Source: Mediterranea massiliensis (GTDB lineage Bacteria; Bacteroidota; Bacteroidia; Bacteroidales; Bacteroidaceae). From it: a stretch of 46,675 nucleotides of DNA. The DNA lies in assembly GCA_015060695.1 (NCBI GenBank), contig SUYA01000001.1, forward strand, positions 1 through 46,675, given 5' to 3'. Positions 33,938 to 43,132 of this stretch are shown here, piece after piece. Made by a program: the position numbers and the translations under genes. The notes under the pieces are model-generated. The model was not told the origin of the DNA. It saw nothing but the letters and a program-made list of their open reading frames with translations, and did no database searches. Every line of letters starts with the position of its first letter. Positions within the stretch are counted from its first letter, which is position 1.

Positions 33938-35125
33938 ATGAAAAAGAATTTATGGATGCTTGGAGTGGCTGTAGCAGCCTTGACAAGTTGTACACAAAGT
34001 GAAGTGCTGGACATTGCTGAGAGCAAAACCATCAACTTTGATTCATTCGTGGGCAAACAGACAAAGGCAGTAGATGACGTAGGACAGACAGAAAATTTTG
34101 ATGTCTTCTATGTTTATGGAGCAAAAGGAACAACTGCCAATGGTAGTTTTACTGCGGATGGTGATGGAGCTACTTTCTTTAATGGTGAGAAAGTATATAG
34201 AAATAAGAAAGTTTCACCAGAAACAGGATGGTATAACTGGACTTATGAAAACCCGAAACCTTGGACTGTAGATAAGACCTATCGTTTTGCTGCATATGCA
34301 AATGGTCATAACGCTAATGCAAATAATGCTAAATTGAATAATGGAGTTTCATTTAATAGCAAAATGTTGAATGTACAAGCATTAAATGGTCAAACTTTAG
34401 ATGAAACATGGGGCTTTGATTTAACAAATTACGCAGCTTCTACAACAGACCTGATTTTTTCTGTTCCTGCAGAAGAAAAACGTACGACCACTGCAGAACT
34501 TGTAAATACCATGAATATGACATTTGAACATGCGTTAGCAAAAGTTATATTCCGATTTGTACTTGATCAGTCTGCAAATCAAAATTTGAGAGTAGAGATT
34601 GAACCTTTTAGTTTGGAAGCAATTAAAACATCTGATGCTAAGGTGTATCATCATAATGATAGTACCGAAATCAATTGGGCAGCTCAAGGTATTAAAGCAA
34701 CAGATGTAGATAATGCTAATAGTGCTACTAATAATAATATTACTAAAGGTGATTACGAAGTTGTTTCTTCTGGAAATCTTACATTGAAAAAAGATGATAC
34801 AAACACACCGGTTATTGAAAATGACCAAAGCATAGCTTTTTATGTTATCCCTCAAAGCAATGATATAACAGTTACGTTTAGTGGAAGTTCTTATGATGAT
34901 GGTGATAATGAAGTGGGTACTACTACATTTAGCAATGTTTCATTAAAAATCGCTAATCATGAACAATGGAAACCTGGATATGTTTATCGTTATACAGCCA
35001 GCTTGAACCCACAAATTAATTACATCCATTTTGCAGCAAATGTAGAAACTTGGAAAGATGATTCTAATAGAGATCAGGGTATTGTTGGCTCAGCATCATC
35101 ATCTGCATCTAATGGTGGAGAATAA
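33938..35125 (+). CDS. Major fimbrillin (FimA/Mfa1-like)
   Basis: Lipoprotein precursor (TSC, Cys18) of 395 aa; the likely structural subunit of a type V fimbria. These precursors reach the outer membrane as lipoproteins, lose an N-terminal strand to an arginine-specific protease and polymerise by strand exchange. Cys18 is followed by a beta-rich domain with SKTINFDSFVGKQTKAV, the conserved FEHALAKVIFRF (about 194-205) and, near the C terminus, WKPGYVYRYTASLNPQINYIHF and VETW. It ends in a Ser/Gly tail. It is AT-rich compared with the two preceding genes and is followed by a strong hairpin. Confidence 0.86.
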   Translation: MKKNLWMLGVAVAALTSCTQSEVLDIAESKTINFDSFVGKQTKAVDDVGQTENFDVFYVYGAKGTTANGSFTADGDGATFFNGEKVYRNKKVSPETGWYNWTYENPKPWTVDKTYRFAAYANGHNANANNAKLNNGVSFNSKMLNVQALNGQTLDETWGFDLTNYAASTTDLIFSVPAEEKRTTTAELVNTMNMTFEHALAKVIFRFVLDQSANQNLRVEIEPFSLEAIKTSDAKVYHHNDSTEINWAAQGIKATDVDNANSATNNNITKGDYEVVSSGNLTLKKDDTNTPVIENDQSIAFYVIPQSNDITVTFSGSSYDDGDNEVGTTTFSNVSLKIANHEQWKPGYVYRYTASLNPQINYIHFAANVETWKDDSNRDQGIVGSASSSASNGGE

Positions 35126-35205
35126 AAATCATTATCTCATTTATCATACCGTCAGTGAATGAATTTATACATCGACTGTTCGTGTGATGAATGATTGTTA
35201 TCAGG

Positions 35206-35233
35206 CCGTAAAGGGTTGGATCTCCCTTTACGG
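35206..35233 (+). terminator. Hairpin between the two fimbrillin genes (possible attenuator)
   Basis: A perfect 10-bp stem, CCGTAAAGGG/CCCTTTACGG (35206-35215 with 35224-35233), closes an 8-base loop. No T tract follows (TCACTAAAAAAG), so it may slow or partly stop transcription, or protect the 3' end of the fimbrillin mRNA. It would lower expression of the downstream gene relative to the major subunit. The next ATG is 30 bases on. Confidence 0.55.
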
Positions 35234-35262
35234 TCACTAAAAAAGAATGAAAATCTGCGAGA

Positions 35263-37683
35263 ATGAAAGGACTTAAGAATCTATCTGTTTATATTGGGAA
35301 CCGGGCAATGCTGTTGTTTGCCTTGTTATCATGTGCTTCGTGTGTGGACGATGACTTTGAAAGCCGTTTGCAAACAACCGGACAAAATATTGGTTTCCAT
35401 GCATCATATCCTAAAAATGCACCAAATTTAGGAAAGACTCGTTCTGTGCAGATTCAGAAAGAATCTCTTCTTTCTTTAACCTCTTCGGATAGTACATTTA
35501 GTCTTGATGTCTATGTAGAGGAGGGTATTCGTTCGCATAAATCACCCCAAAAAGCCCAGACGCGCGGTACTCAAATATCAACTACCGGTGATTGGCGATA
35601 CAAAGTAGGTGCTTATTACAAAAAGTCGGATGATGCATCGAATAGCTATTATTTCGTCAATCATTCAGAAGGTATGGAATTTAATAGCAATGATACAGAA
35701 TCCATCACTCCCTATTATTGGCCGGTCAATGGCACAATGACTTTCTTTGCCGTTGCACCGTGTGATGATAATAACAATTTGTCAATTCCTAACTCGATAG
35801 ACGCTCCTGCAATAACTTATACCATCCCTGAAGATATAGCTTCTCAAACAGATATTATGGTGGCACAATCAACGGTAGATTGCTCCACCAATGATGCGAC
35901 CAATCCGGTTCCCTTGCAATTCCAACACCTCTTGGCTGCTGTTCAGTTCAAAGTGGGTGATATGCAGTTGATTCAGATAAACTCACTCTCTGTTTCTGGA
36001 ATTAAGGGAGGAACAGTCACCATGACTTATGAAAATGGTGCCTGGTCATATACTTCGTCTGCCGATAATGTTACATATACGCCTGTATTTACCATAGATG
36101 GCAAACCTAACGTTGATACGTCTGGCCTGCCTGCCGGAACAGACATAGCCGGAAATTCAAACGGCTTGACGATGCTTGTTATGCCTCAAGAAATAGGTGC
36201 TGATGCAAAAGTAACCCTTAACTACAAAGAATTGATTACGGGTGAAGAGAAAATAAATCAAGTAATTAATCTTGGAGCAACAGCACACAACTGGGTAGCT
36301 GGACAAACAACGGTATACAAATTAAATATTGATACGGATATTTCGATAGAGATTCCTACGCCACCGGATGCGGATGCTCACTATACAAGAGTTGACATGA
36401 GATATGATCTTACGGATTTGAATGGTATAGTTACTGATATCAGGGCTTATGCAGCTTGGGAAGAGGATGGTACGAATACTGCTTCTGATGACAAGAGTGA
36501 TATTGCATTGAAAACGGAATTAACAACAACCCAGCAACAAGGTTATTTTACGGATGAATTGTGGACAATGGAATATACGGTAAACAGTGACGGTACAACA
36601 GATCCGGAGAATCCACAACCCGTCTTTGAAACTACTATTATTGGTTCTCAAGATTTAGACCTGGCAGATGGTTCTTCCGGTACTATTTATTTGTTCCTCG
36701 ATGAAAACGATGGCCAGACAGATAGAAATGGAGTGCTGCATTTAGTGGGAACTGTAAAAGAAACAAATGAAAGAATTACTATCGGAGTGGGACGATTCAA
36801 ACAACTATGTCCAAGTTGGAATAGTTATGGCATTGGAGCAGAACGCTTTGAAGATACAGAAACACATCCTTTTGGATTTAGTTATAGTAGAAAAATTACA
36901 TATACTGATGAAGAAGCGTTGAAGTATTTAGACTCCAGCCGCCTTTCGCAAATTTTACAATCTATTATCTTAGCTTTTTTTAAATGGTTAGGATGGACGA
37001 CCGATACTGTACTCCCAGAAATTGATGATGAGATAGCAGATGGTTTTGTCGTAATAAATAAAGAGACAGATAAATTGGGAAATGAAATTACTACATCTAT
37101 TATTATTGATTATACTGCTCTTAATAAAGTAGATTCAATTGCCGGTTTTGAAGATGGAAAGATTAATACTCAAAATTTATACGATTATACCGGAAATACA
37201 GACATTACAGATTTGGAAGAGGAACTTGATAAAACTTTGACAGATTGGAAAAAGGACTCTTTAGTAACCACTGCTAATCCTGAATATTATGCCGCCTATA
37301 TTGCTTTGACGCGTAACAGAATGCGTGAATTGAAGACGTCTATAAAATCTGGAAATAATTCATCTACTACATATAAAGCTATATTGCATAAAGTAGGTGA
37401 GGGAGGTGTAGATAATAAAGGGGATGAAAGCGGTAAGGATATAATAGAATGGTATCTTCCATCAATAGAAGAAGCAAAATATTTAGTTGAACCAGGTAAT
37501 GCTACCGGAACAACACCTACTTCTCCTTTTGATGGAACTTATTGGTCATCGAATGCCGGTAATGATGCTGGTGGATATGCATATTCCTATACATTCTCTA
37601 ATAATCAATACATAACAATCAATTCAACTGCTGATAGAGCAGCGAAACTAAAAGTGCGTGCAGTACGTAAGAATACTCAATAA
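35263..37683 (+). CDS. Large fimbrillin-family protein, probable accessory/tip subunit
   Basis: Lipoprotein precursor (lipobox near LLSC or CASC, Cys24 or Cys27) of 806 aa. Residues about 35-350 match the fimbrillin family (Mfa_like_1), with QFQHLLAAVQFKV and WVAGQTTVYKLNID. The middle is a second beta-rich part (TRVDMRYDLTDLNG, about 375-385). The C-terminal 60 residues carry EWYLPSIEEAKYL, YWSSNAG and KVRAVRKN, as in FISUMP/DUF1566-type domains. An unusual hydrophobic, Trp-containing segment (ILQSIILAFFKWLGW, about 565-579) sits within an otherwise hydrophilic protein. Size and position suggest a minor tip or accessory subunit. Confidence 0.75.
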   Translation: MKGLKNLSVYIGNRAMLLFALLSCASCVDDDFESRLQTTGQNIGFHASYPKNAPNLGKTRSVQIQKESLLSLTSSDSTFSLDVYVEEGIRSHKSPQKAQTRGTQISTTGDWRYKVGAYYKKSDDASNSYYFVNHSEGMEFNSNDTESITPYYWPVNGTMTFFAVAPCDDNNNLSIPNSIDAPAITYTIPEDIASQTDIMVAQSTVDCSTNDATNPVPLQFQHLLAAVQFKVGDMQLIQINSLSVSGIKGGTVTMTYENGAWSYTSSADNVTYTPVFTIDGKPNVDTSGLPAGTDIAGNSNGLTMLVMPQEIGADAKVTLNYKELITGEEKINQVINLGATAHNWVAGQTTVYKLNIDTDISIEIPTPPDADAHYTRVDMRYDLTDLNGIVTDIRAYAAWEEDGTNTASDDKSDIALKTELTTTQQQGYFTDELWTMEYTVNSDGTTDPENPQPVFETTIIGSQDLDLADGSSGTIYLFLDENDGQTDRNGVLHLVGTVKETNERITIGVGRFKQLCPSWNSYGIGAERFEDTETHPFGFSYSRKITYTDEEALKYLDSSRLSQILQSIILAFFKWLGWTTDTVLPEIDDEIADGFVVINKETDKLGNEITTSIIIDYTALNKVDSIAGFEDGKINTQNLYDYTGNTDITDLEEELDKTLTDWKKDSLVTTANPEYYAAYIALTRNRMRELKTSIKSGNNSSTTYKAILHKVGEGGVDNKGDESGKDIIEWYLPSIEEAKYLVEPGNATGTTPTSPFDGTYWSSNAGNDAGGYAYSYTFSNNQYITINSTADRAAKLKVRAVRKNTQ

Positions 37684-37742
37684 AGATTGGTACAAAAACA
37701 ATTCAGGCTATCACCTCAAGCATTTGTGTGTAGGTGATAGCA

Positions 37743-38648
37743 TTAACGCTTCTGTACCAAACGTTTGAAGTCGCTGGGGTAGGGTGTTTCGAACTCCATC
37801 TTCTCTCCTGTAACGGGGTGATAGAAACAGAGTTTGAAAGCATGAAGCGCCAAACGGCCCAGCGGGTTGAGTTCTTCGAAACCGTAGCGGCCATCGCCCA
37901 CAACGGGATGACCGAGGTCTTGCATGTGGACACGAATCTGGTTCTTGCGGCCGGTCTCTAATTTTACTTCTACTAAAGAGAAACCGTTGGCACGCTTGAT
38001 GGTGCGATAGTGGGTGATGGCTTCTTTGCCTCCATCGTCGGTGGGATTGGAATATACATAAAGGGTGCGGTCGGTGAGCCAGGAACGGACACTGCCGGCA
38101 TCTTTTTCCATCTCTCCGGCTACTACGGCTACGTAGCGACGGTCATAGACAATTTCTTTCCAATGGTCGCGCAGGGTATATTGTGTTTTTTCGTCTTTGG
38201 CAAACATGAGGATGCCCGAAGTATCGCGGTCGAGGCGATGGACAATATATACACGATTGTTGCGTCCCGAACGTTTTACATAATCGTTGAGGAGGCTGAC
38301 GGCTGTGCGCTCTTTCTGTCGCTCGGTATTGACCGAGAGTAGTCCGGGTTGTTTTTCCACCACAATCAGGTAGGCATCTTCATACACTATTTTCAGTAGC
38401 TTATGGTTGAATTCACGTTTTCCTCCTTTGTCACGACTGATTTGTACTTTCATGCCGGGTTTCAGGGGAAAGTTGTATTGGGTGGTGATGACATTATCTA
38501 CCAGCACCACACGCTTGCTGAGCAGGGTTTTAAGTTTGGTGCGACTGGCATCGGGCATGCGGGCTGCCAGAAATTCCATCAACTCAATATGTTCGCGAAC
38601 GATATAATCTGTGTATTGCGCTTTGGCGCGTGCTATAGTTTTTGCCAT
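37743..38648 (-). CDS. RluA family pseudouridine synthase
   Basis: Isomerises uridine to pseudouridine in rRNA or tRNA, 301 aa. An N-terminal S4-type RNA-binding region (about 15-90) is followed by the catalytic domain with HRLDRDTSGILMFAKD; the Asp in RLDRDTSG is the nucleophile. RKNQIRVHMQDLGHPVVGDGRYG is the second family signature. It is 30 bases downstream of rlmD on the minus strand with no terminator seen, so the two form an RNA-modification operon. The target uridine cannot be assigned. Confidence 0.93.
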   Translation of the reverse strand: MAKTIARAKAQYTDYIVREHIELMEFLAARMPDASRTKLKTLLSKRVVLVDNVITTQYNFPLKPGMKVQISRDKGGKREFNHKLLKIVYEDAYLIVVEKQPGLLSVNTERQKERTAVSLLNDYVKRSGRNNRVYIVHRLDRDTSGILMFAKDEKTQYTLRDHWKEIVYDRRYVAVVAGEMEKDAGSVRSWLTDRTLYVYSNPTDDGGKEAITHYRTIKRANGFSLVEVKLETGRKNQIRVHMQDLGHPVVGDGRYGFEELNPLGRLALHAFKLCFYHPVTGEKMEFETPYPSDFKRLVQKR

Positions 38649-38678
38649 CCGTTATGGTTTACTTTCAATTTTTAACTT

Positions 38679-40100
38679 TTAATTTTTAATTTCCAAAAGT
38701 ACCACATTCTCTACATGGTGGGTATGTGGGAACATATCAACCGGTTGCACGGCCTTGACACGATATTTTACATCGAGTAGCTGGAGGTCGCGTGCCTGAG
38801 TGGCCGGGTTGCAACTGACATATACAATGCGTTGAGGTTCGGCAAAAAGTATGACATCAATGACGTCTTGGTGCATACCGGCACGGGGTGGGTCGGTAAT
38901 GATGACATCGGGGCGTCCGTATTGGTTGATGAAGTCTTGTGTGAGCATATCTTTCATGTCGCCGGCAAAGAAGAGGGTGTTTTCGATGCCGTTGATGGCA
39001 GAGTTGACCTTGGCGTCTTCGATGGCTTCGGGTACATATTCGATGCCAATGACCTGACGAGCCTGACGTGATACGAAGTTGGCAATAGTACCGGTACCTG
39101 TGTAGAGGTCATATACCAGTTCGTTGCCGGTGAGGCCAGCAAAGTTGCGGGCAACCTTATAGAGTTCGTAGGCTTGTTCGGAGTTGGTTTGGTAGAACGA
39201 CTTGGGGCCAATCTTGAAGCGAAGGCCTTCCATTTCTTCAAAGATATGGTCGTTGCCTTTGAAGAGATGGACATCGAGGTCGGTAATGGTGTCGTTTACT
39301 TTATTATTAATAATGTATAACAGCGAAGTGATTTCGGGGAAACTATCTGCCAAGTGTTGCAACATAGCTTTGAAGAGATTCATCTCCTCATCGCGCTCAA
39401 TGTGACATACCACGATTACCATCAGTTCACCGGTGGTAGAGGTGCGGATGATGATGTTGCGCAACATGCCCTCGTGTGTCCGTAGATTTTGGAAACTATA
39501 GTTGTGGGCATAGGCGTAGTCGCGTGCAGCATTGCGGATGCGGTTGCTGATGTCGTCTTGCAACCAGCATTTCTCGATGGGTAATACCTTGTCGAATGCA
39601 TTGGGAATATGGAAGCCCACGGCATTCATCTGGTCGTACTTTACATCTTCGGCCACCTCTTGCTGGGTGAGCCAGCGCTTGTTGCTGAAGGTGAACTCTA
39701 ACTTATTGCGGTAGAACTCAGTTTTTTTGGAGCCGAGGATGGGTGAAATCTCCGGCAATTCAATTTTGCCGATGCGTGTCAGATTATCGGTAACTTGTTT
39801 TTGTTTGTACTTGATTTGCTCGCTATAGGGTAATACTTGCCATTTGCATCCGCCACATACACCGTAGTGCTGACAGAAGGGAACGGCACGTTTGGACGAG
39901 TATTCGTGAAAATGCACCGCTTCGGCTTCGGCATAGCTGTGCTTCTTTCGTTTGATTTGCAAATCAACCACATCACCCGGTACCACGTAGGGTACAAACA
40001 CTACCATATCGTTTACTTTGGCTATGGCCTTTCCTTCGGCCGCCACATCGGTAATTGTAATTTTCTCCAGTAGGGGAAATTCTTTTTTCTTTCTTGCCAC
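38679..40100 (-). CDS. rlmD: 23S rRNA (uracil-C5)-methyltransferase, RlmD family
   Basis: SAM-dependent m5U methyltransferase of 473 aa. An N-terminal TRAM domain (about 5-65) is followed by a [4Fe-4S] cluster region (CQHYGVCGGCKW, about 76-87). The SAM site YDLYTGTGTIANF, DPPRAGMH and the catalytic cysteine of IVYVSCNPATQARDL follow. The close relative RumB/RlmC or TrmA cannot be excluded, but the TRAM domain plus iron-sulfur cysteines favour RlmD (U1939). Single promoter at 40129-40136. Confidence 0.9.
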   Translation of the reverse strand: MARKKKEFPLLEKITITDVAAEGKAIAKVNDMVVFVPYVVPGDVVDLQIKRKKHSYAEAEAVHFHEYSSKRAVPFCQHYGVCGGCKWQVLPYSEQIKYKQKQVTDNLTRIGKIELPEISPILGSKKTEFYRNKLEFTFSNKRWLTQQEVAEDVKYDQMNAVGFHIPNAFDKVLPIEKCWLQDDISNRIRNAARDYAYAHNYSFQNLRTHEGMLRNIIIRTSTTGELMVIVVCHIERDEEMNLFKAMLQHLADSFPEITSLLYIINNKVNDTITDLDVHLFKGNDHIFEEMEGLRFKIGPKSFYQTNSEQAYELYKVARNFAGLTGNELVYDLYTGTGTIANFVSRQARQVIGIEYVPEAIEDAKVNSAINGIENTLFFAGDMKDMLTQDFINQYGRPDVIITDPPRAGMHQDVIDVILFAEPQRIVYVSCNPATQARDLQLLDVKYRVKAVQPVDMFPHTHHVENVVLLEIKN

Positions 40101-40128
40101 TTTTATACCAAATCTAATAAAAATCGGG

Positions 40129-40136
40129 CAAAATTA
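40129..40136 (-). promoter_or_regulatory. -7 box TAATTTTG of rlmD-rluA
   Basis: Full TAnnTTTG match on the minus strand, 29 bases before the rlmD start. No convincing -33 box. Confidence 0.5.
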
Positions 40137-40252
40137 GCTATTTTAAATGAAATAATCGCTATTTGAGTGCCAGATAAAATGACTTTATGCCAAAAATGAA
40201 CATTTGGATGAAGTTTTCTTCCCAAAAAGTTTTCTAATCGGTGAATTATCAT

Positions 40253-40260
40253 TAGCTTTG
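40253..40260 (+). promoter_or_regulatory. -7 box TAGCTTTG of ppdK
   Basis: Full TAnnTTTG match 45 bases before the ATG at 40305, with a weak GTTTTC near 40229-40234. Confidence 0.5.
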
Positions 40261-40304
40261 CGTTTTCAAAACCAAAAAACACATTCAATAATTTAATTCA
40301 TATT

Positions 40305-43025
40305 ATGGACAAAAAAAGAGTTTATACCTTTGGTAACGGTCAGGCAGAAGGAAAGGCTGACATGAGAAACCTCTTGGGTGGTAAGGGTGCAAACCTTGCT
40401 GAAATGAACCTGATTGGTGTACCGGTTCCTCCGGGCTTTACAATTACAACCGATGTTTGTAATGAGTACTTTGCAGAAGGCAAGGATAAAGTAGTTGCCT
40501 TGTTGAAGGAAGATGTAGAGAAGGCTGTTGCCAACATTGAAACTTTGATGAACTCGAAGTTTGGTGATGTAGAAAACCCGTTGTTGGTTTCTGTACGTTC
40601 AGGTGCTCGTGCTTCTATGCCAGGTATGATGGATACCATCTTGAACCTTGGTTTGAACGACGAAGTAGTTGAAGGTATGATTCGCAAGACTGGTAATGCA
40701 CGCTTTGCATGGGACTCATATCGTCGTTTCGTGCAAATGTATGGTGACGTGGTTTTGGGTATGAAGCCGGTGAACAAGGAAGATATCGATCCGTTTGAAG
40801 CTATCATCGAAGAGGTGAAGGAAGCTAAGGGCGTGAAGTTGGATAACGAATTGGAAGTGGAAGACTTGAAAGAACTTGTTGCTAAGTTCAAGGCTGCTGT
40901 TAAGGCTCAAACAGGTAAGGACTTCCCCAACGATTCATACGAACAATTGTGGGGTGCCATCTGCGCTGTATTCGATAGCTGGATGAACGACCGTGCAATC
41001 CTTTATCGTAAGATGGAAGGTATTCCAGCAGAATGGGGTACTGCCGTTAACGTTCAAGCAATGGTATTCGGTAACATGGGTGATACATCTGCAACAGGTG
41101 TTTGCTTCTCTCGCGACGCTGGTAACGGTGAAGACCTCTTCAACGGTGAATACCTCATCAACGCTCAAGGTGAAGACGTGGTAGCTGGTATCCGTACTCC
41201 GCAACAAATCACTAAGATTGGTTCTCAACGTTGGGCAGAACGTGCTGGTATCAGCGAAGAAGAACGTGTAGCCAAGTATCCTTCTATGGAAGAAGCTATG
41301 CCTGAAATCTATGCTGAACTCGATGCACTCCAAACTAAGTTGGAAAATCACTACAAGGATATGCAGGATATGGAGTTCACAGTACAAGAAGGTAAACTCT
41401 GGTTCCTCCAAACTCGTAACGGTAAGCGTACAGGTGCTGCCATGGTGAAGATTGCTATGGACCTCCTCCGTCAAGGCATGATTGACGAAAAGACTGCTTT
41501 GAAGCGTTGCGAACCCAATAAGTTGGATGAATTGCTTCACCCCGTATTCGATAAGAAGGCTCTTTCAAGCGCTAAGGTATTGACTCGTGGTCTTCCTGCT
41601 TCTCCGGGTGCTGCTTGTGGTCAAATCGTATTCTTTGCTGACGATGCTGCTAAGTGGGCTGAAGATGGCAAGAAGGTAATTATGGTTCGTATCGAAACTT
41701 CTCCGGAAGACCTTGCAGGTATGGCTGTTGCAGAAGGTATCCTCACCGCTCGTGGTGGTATGACTTCTCACGCTGCCGTAGTTGCTCGTGGTATGGGTAA
41801 GTGCTGTGTATCAGGTGCCGGTGCATTGAACATCGACTACAAGGCACGCACAGTAGAAGTAGATGGTGTTGTGTTGAAAGAAGGCGACTTCATCTCATTG
41901 AACGGTACAACCGGTGAAATCTATGCCGGTCAAGTAGAGACTAAGGCTGCTGAAGTATCAGGCGACTTCGCTGACTTGATGGCTCTTTGCGAAAAATATA
42001 CTAAGTTGGTAGTTCGTACTAACGCAGATACTCCACACGATGCACAAGTTGCTCGCAACTTCGGTGCAGTGGGTATCGGTCTTTGCCGTACAGAACACAT
42101 GTTCTTCGAAGCAGAAAAGATCGTTGCTATGCGCGAAATGATTCTTGCACAAGATGCAGAAGGTCGCAAGAAGGCATTGGCCAAGTTGTTGCCTTACCAA
42201 CAAAAAGACTTCTACGGCATCTTCAAGGCTATGGATGGTTGTCCGGTGAACGTTCGTTTGCTCGATCCTCCTTTGCATGAATTCGTACCACACGATTTGA
42301 AGGGACAAGAAGAAATGGCTAAGGCTATGGGCGTAACTGTAGAATACATCCGTCAACGCGTTGACAGCCTTTGCGAAGCTAACCCAATGTTGGGTCACCG
42401 TGGTTGTCGCTTGGGTAACACTTATCCTGAAATCACTGAAATGCAAACACGCGCCATCCTCGGTGCTGCCATTCAGTTGAAGAAGGAAGGTGGCGATCCA
42501 CATCCTGAAATCATGGTTCCATTGACCGGTATCTTGTACGAATTTGAAGCACAAGAAAAGGTTATCCGCGAAACTGCTGCTGCTCTCTTCGCAGAAGAAG
42601 GTGTAGAAGTAGAATTCAAGGTAGGTACAATGATCGAAATCCCACGTGCTGCATTGACAGCTAACCGCATCGCAAGCCGTGCCGAATACTTCTCATTCGG
42701 TACAAACGACTTGACTCAGATGACATTCGGTTACTCACGTGACGATATCGCCAGCTTCTTGCCGGTTTACCTTGAAAAGAAGATTTTGAAGGTAGACCCA
42801 TTCCAAGTACTCGACCAAAACGGTGTAGGCCAATTGGTAGAAATGGCAGTAGAAAAGGGTCGTTCAGTACGTCCTGAATTGAAGTGCGGTATCTGTGGTG
42901 AACATGGTGGTGAACCTTCTTCAGTGAAGTTCTGTCACAAGGTAGGTTTGAACTATGTATCTTGTTCTCCGTTCCGTGTACCCATTGCACGTTTGGCTGC
43001 TGCTCAGGCTGCTGTTGAAGAATAA
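40305..43025 (+). CDS. ppdK: Pyruvate, phosphate dikinase
   Basis: Interconverts pyruvate + ATP + Pi with phosphoenolpyruvate + AMP + PPi; in anaerobes it works in gluconeogenesis or PPi-linked glycolysis. The 906 aa carry an N-terminal ATP-grasp region (GGKGANLAEM), the swivelling domain with the phosphohistidine in GGMTSHAAVVARG (His489) and a C-terminal PEP-binding domain. The latter holds RTEHMFF, GTNDLTQMTFGYSRDD and the catalytic cysteine region CGICGEHGG (Cys861/864). It is about 30 residues longer than the 874-aa Clostridium enzyme. Own promoter and strong terminator. Confidence 0.98.
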   Translation: MDKKRVYTFGNGQAEGKADMRNLLGGKGANLAEMNLIGVPVPPGFTITTDVCNEYFAEGKDKVVALLKEDVEKAVANIETLMNSKFGDVENPLLVSVRSGARASMPGMMDTILNLGLNDEVVEGMIRKTGNARFAWDSYRRFVQMYGDVVLGMKPVNKEDIDPFEAIIEEVKEAKGVKLDNELEVEDLKELVAKFKAAVKAQTGKDFPNDSYEQLWGAICAVFDSWMNDRAILYRKMEGIPAEWGTAVNVQAMVFGNMGDTSATGVCFSRDAGNGEDLFNGEYLINAQGEDVVAGIRTPQQITKIGSQRWAERAGISEEERVAKYPSMEEAMPEIYAELDALQTKLENHYKDMQDMEFTVQEGKLWFLQTRNGKRTGAAMVKIAMDLLRQGMIDEKTALKRCEPNKLDELLHPVFDKKALSSAKVLTRGLPASPGAACGQIVFFADDAAKWAEDGKKVIMVRIETSPEDLAGMAVAEGILTARGGMTSHAAVVARGMGKCCVSGAGALNIDYKARTVEVDGVVLKEGDFISLNGTTGEIYAGQVETKAAEVSGDFADLMALCEKYTKLVVRTNADTPHDAQVARNFGAVGIGLCRTEHMFFEAEKIVAMREMILAQDAEGRKKALAKLLPYQQKDFYGIFKAMDGCPVNVRLLDPPLHEFVPHDLKGQEEMAKAMGVTVEYIRQRVDSLCEANPMLGHRGCRLGNTYPEITEMQTRAILGAAIQLKKEGGDPHPEIMVPLTGILYEFEAQEKVIRETAAALFAEEGVEVEFKVGTMIEIPRAALTANRIASRAEYFSFGTNDLTQMTFGYSRDDIASFLPVYLEKKILKVDPFQVLDQNGVGQLVEMAVEKGRSVRPELKCGICGEHGGEPSSVKFCHKVGLNYVSCSPFRVPIARLAAAQAAVEE

Positions 43026-43048
43026 TCATTATTCTGAGATATATAATA

Positions 43049-43080
43049 AAAGGACTCACCTTTGGGTGAGTCCTTTTATA
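43049..43080 (+). terminator. Intrinsic terminator of ppdK
   Basis: A 12-bp stem (43049-43060 with 43065-43076) closes a TTTG loop and ends in T. It lies 23 bases after the stop. Confidence 0.9.
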
Positions 43081-43132
43081 TTTTATTTATTTAATATGAT
43101 TGAAACTTTATTGTTTCTTTGAAATAGAAGTA

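Noticed and set aside
40340..42554. Minus-strand open frames up to 201 codons opposite ppdK
   Set aside because: Shadows of a strongly codon-biased highly expressed gene. No family resemblance.
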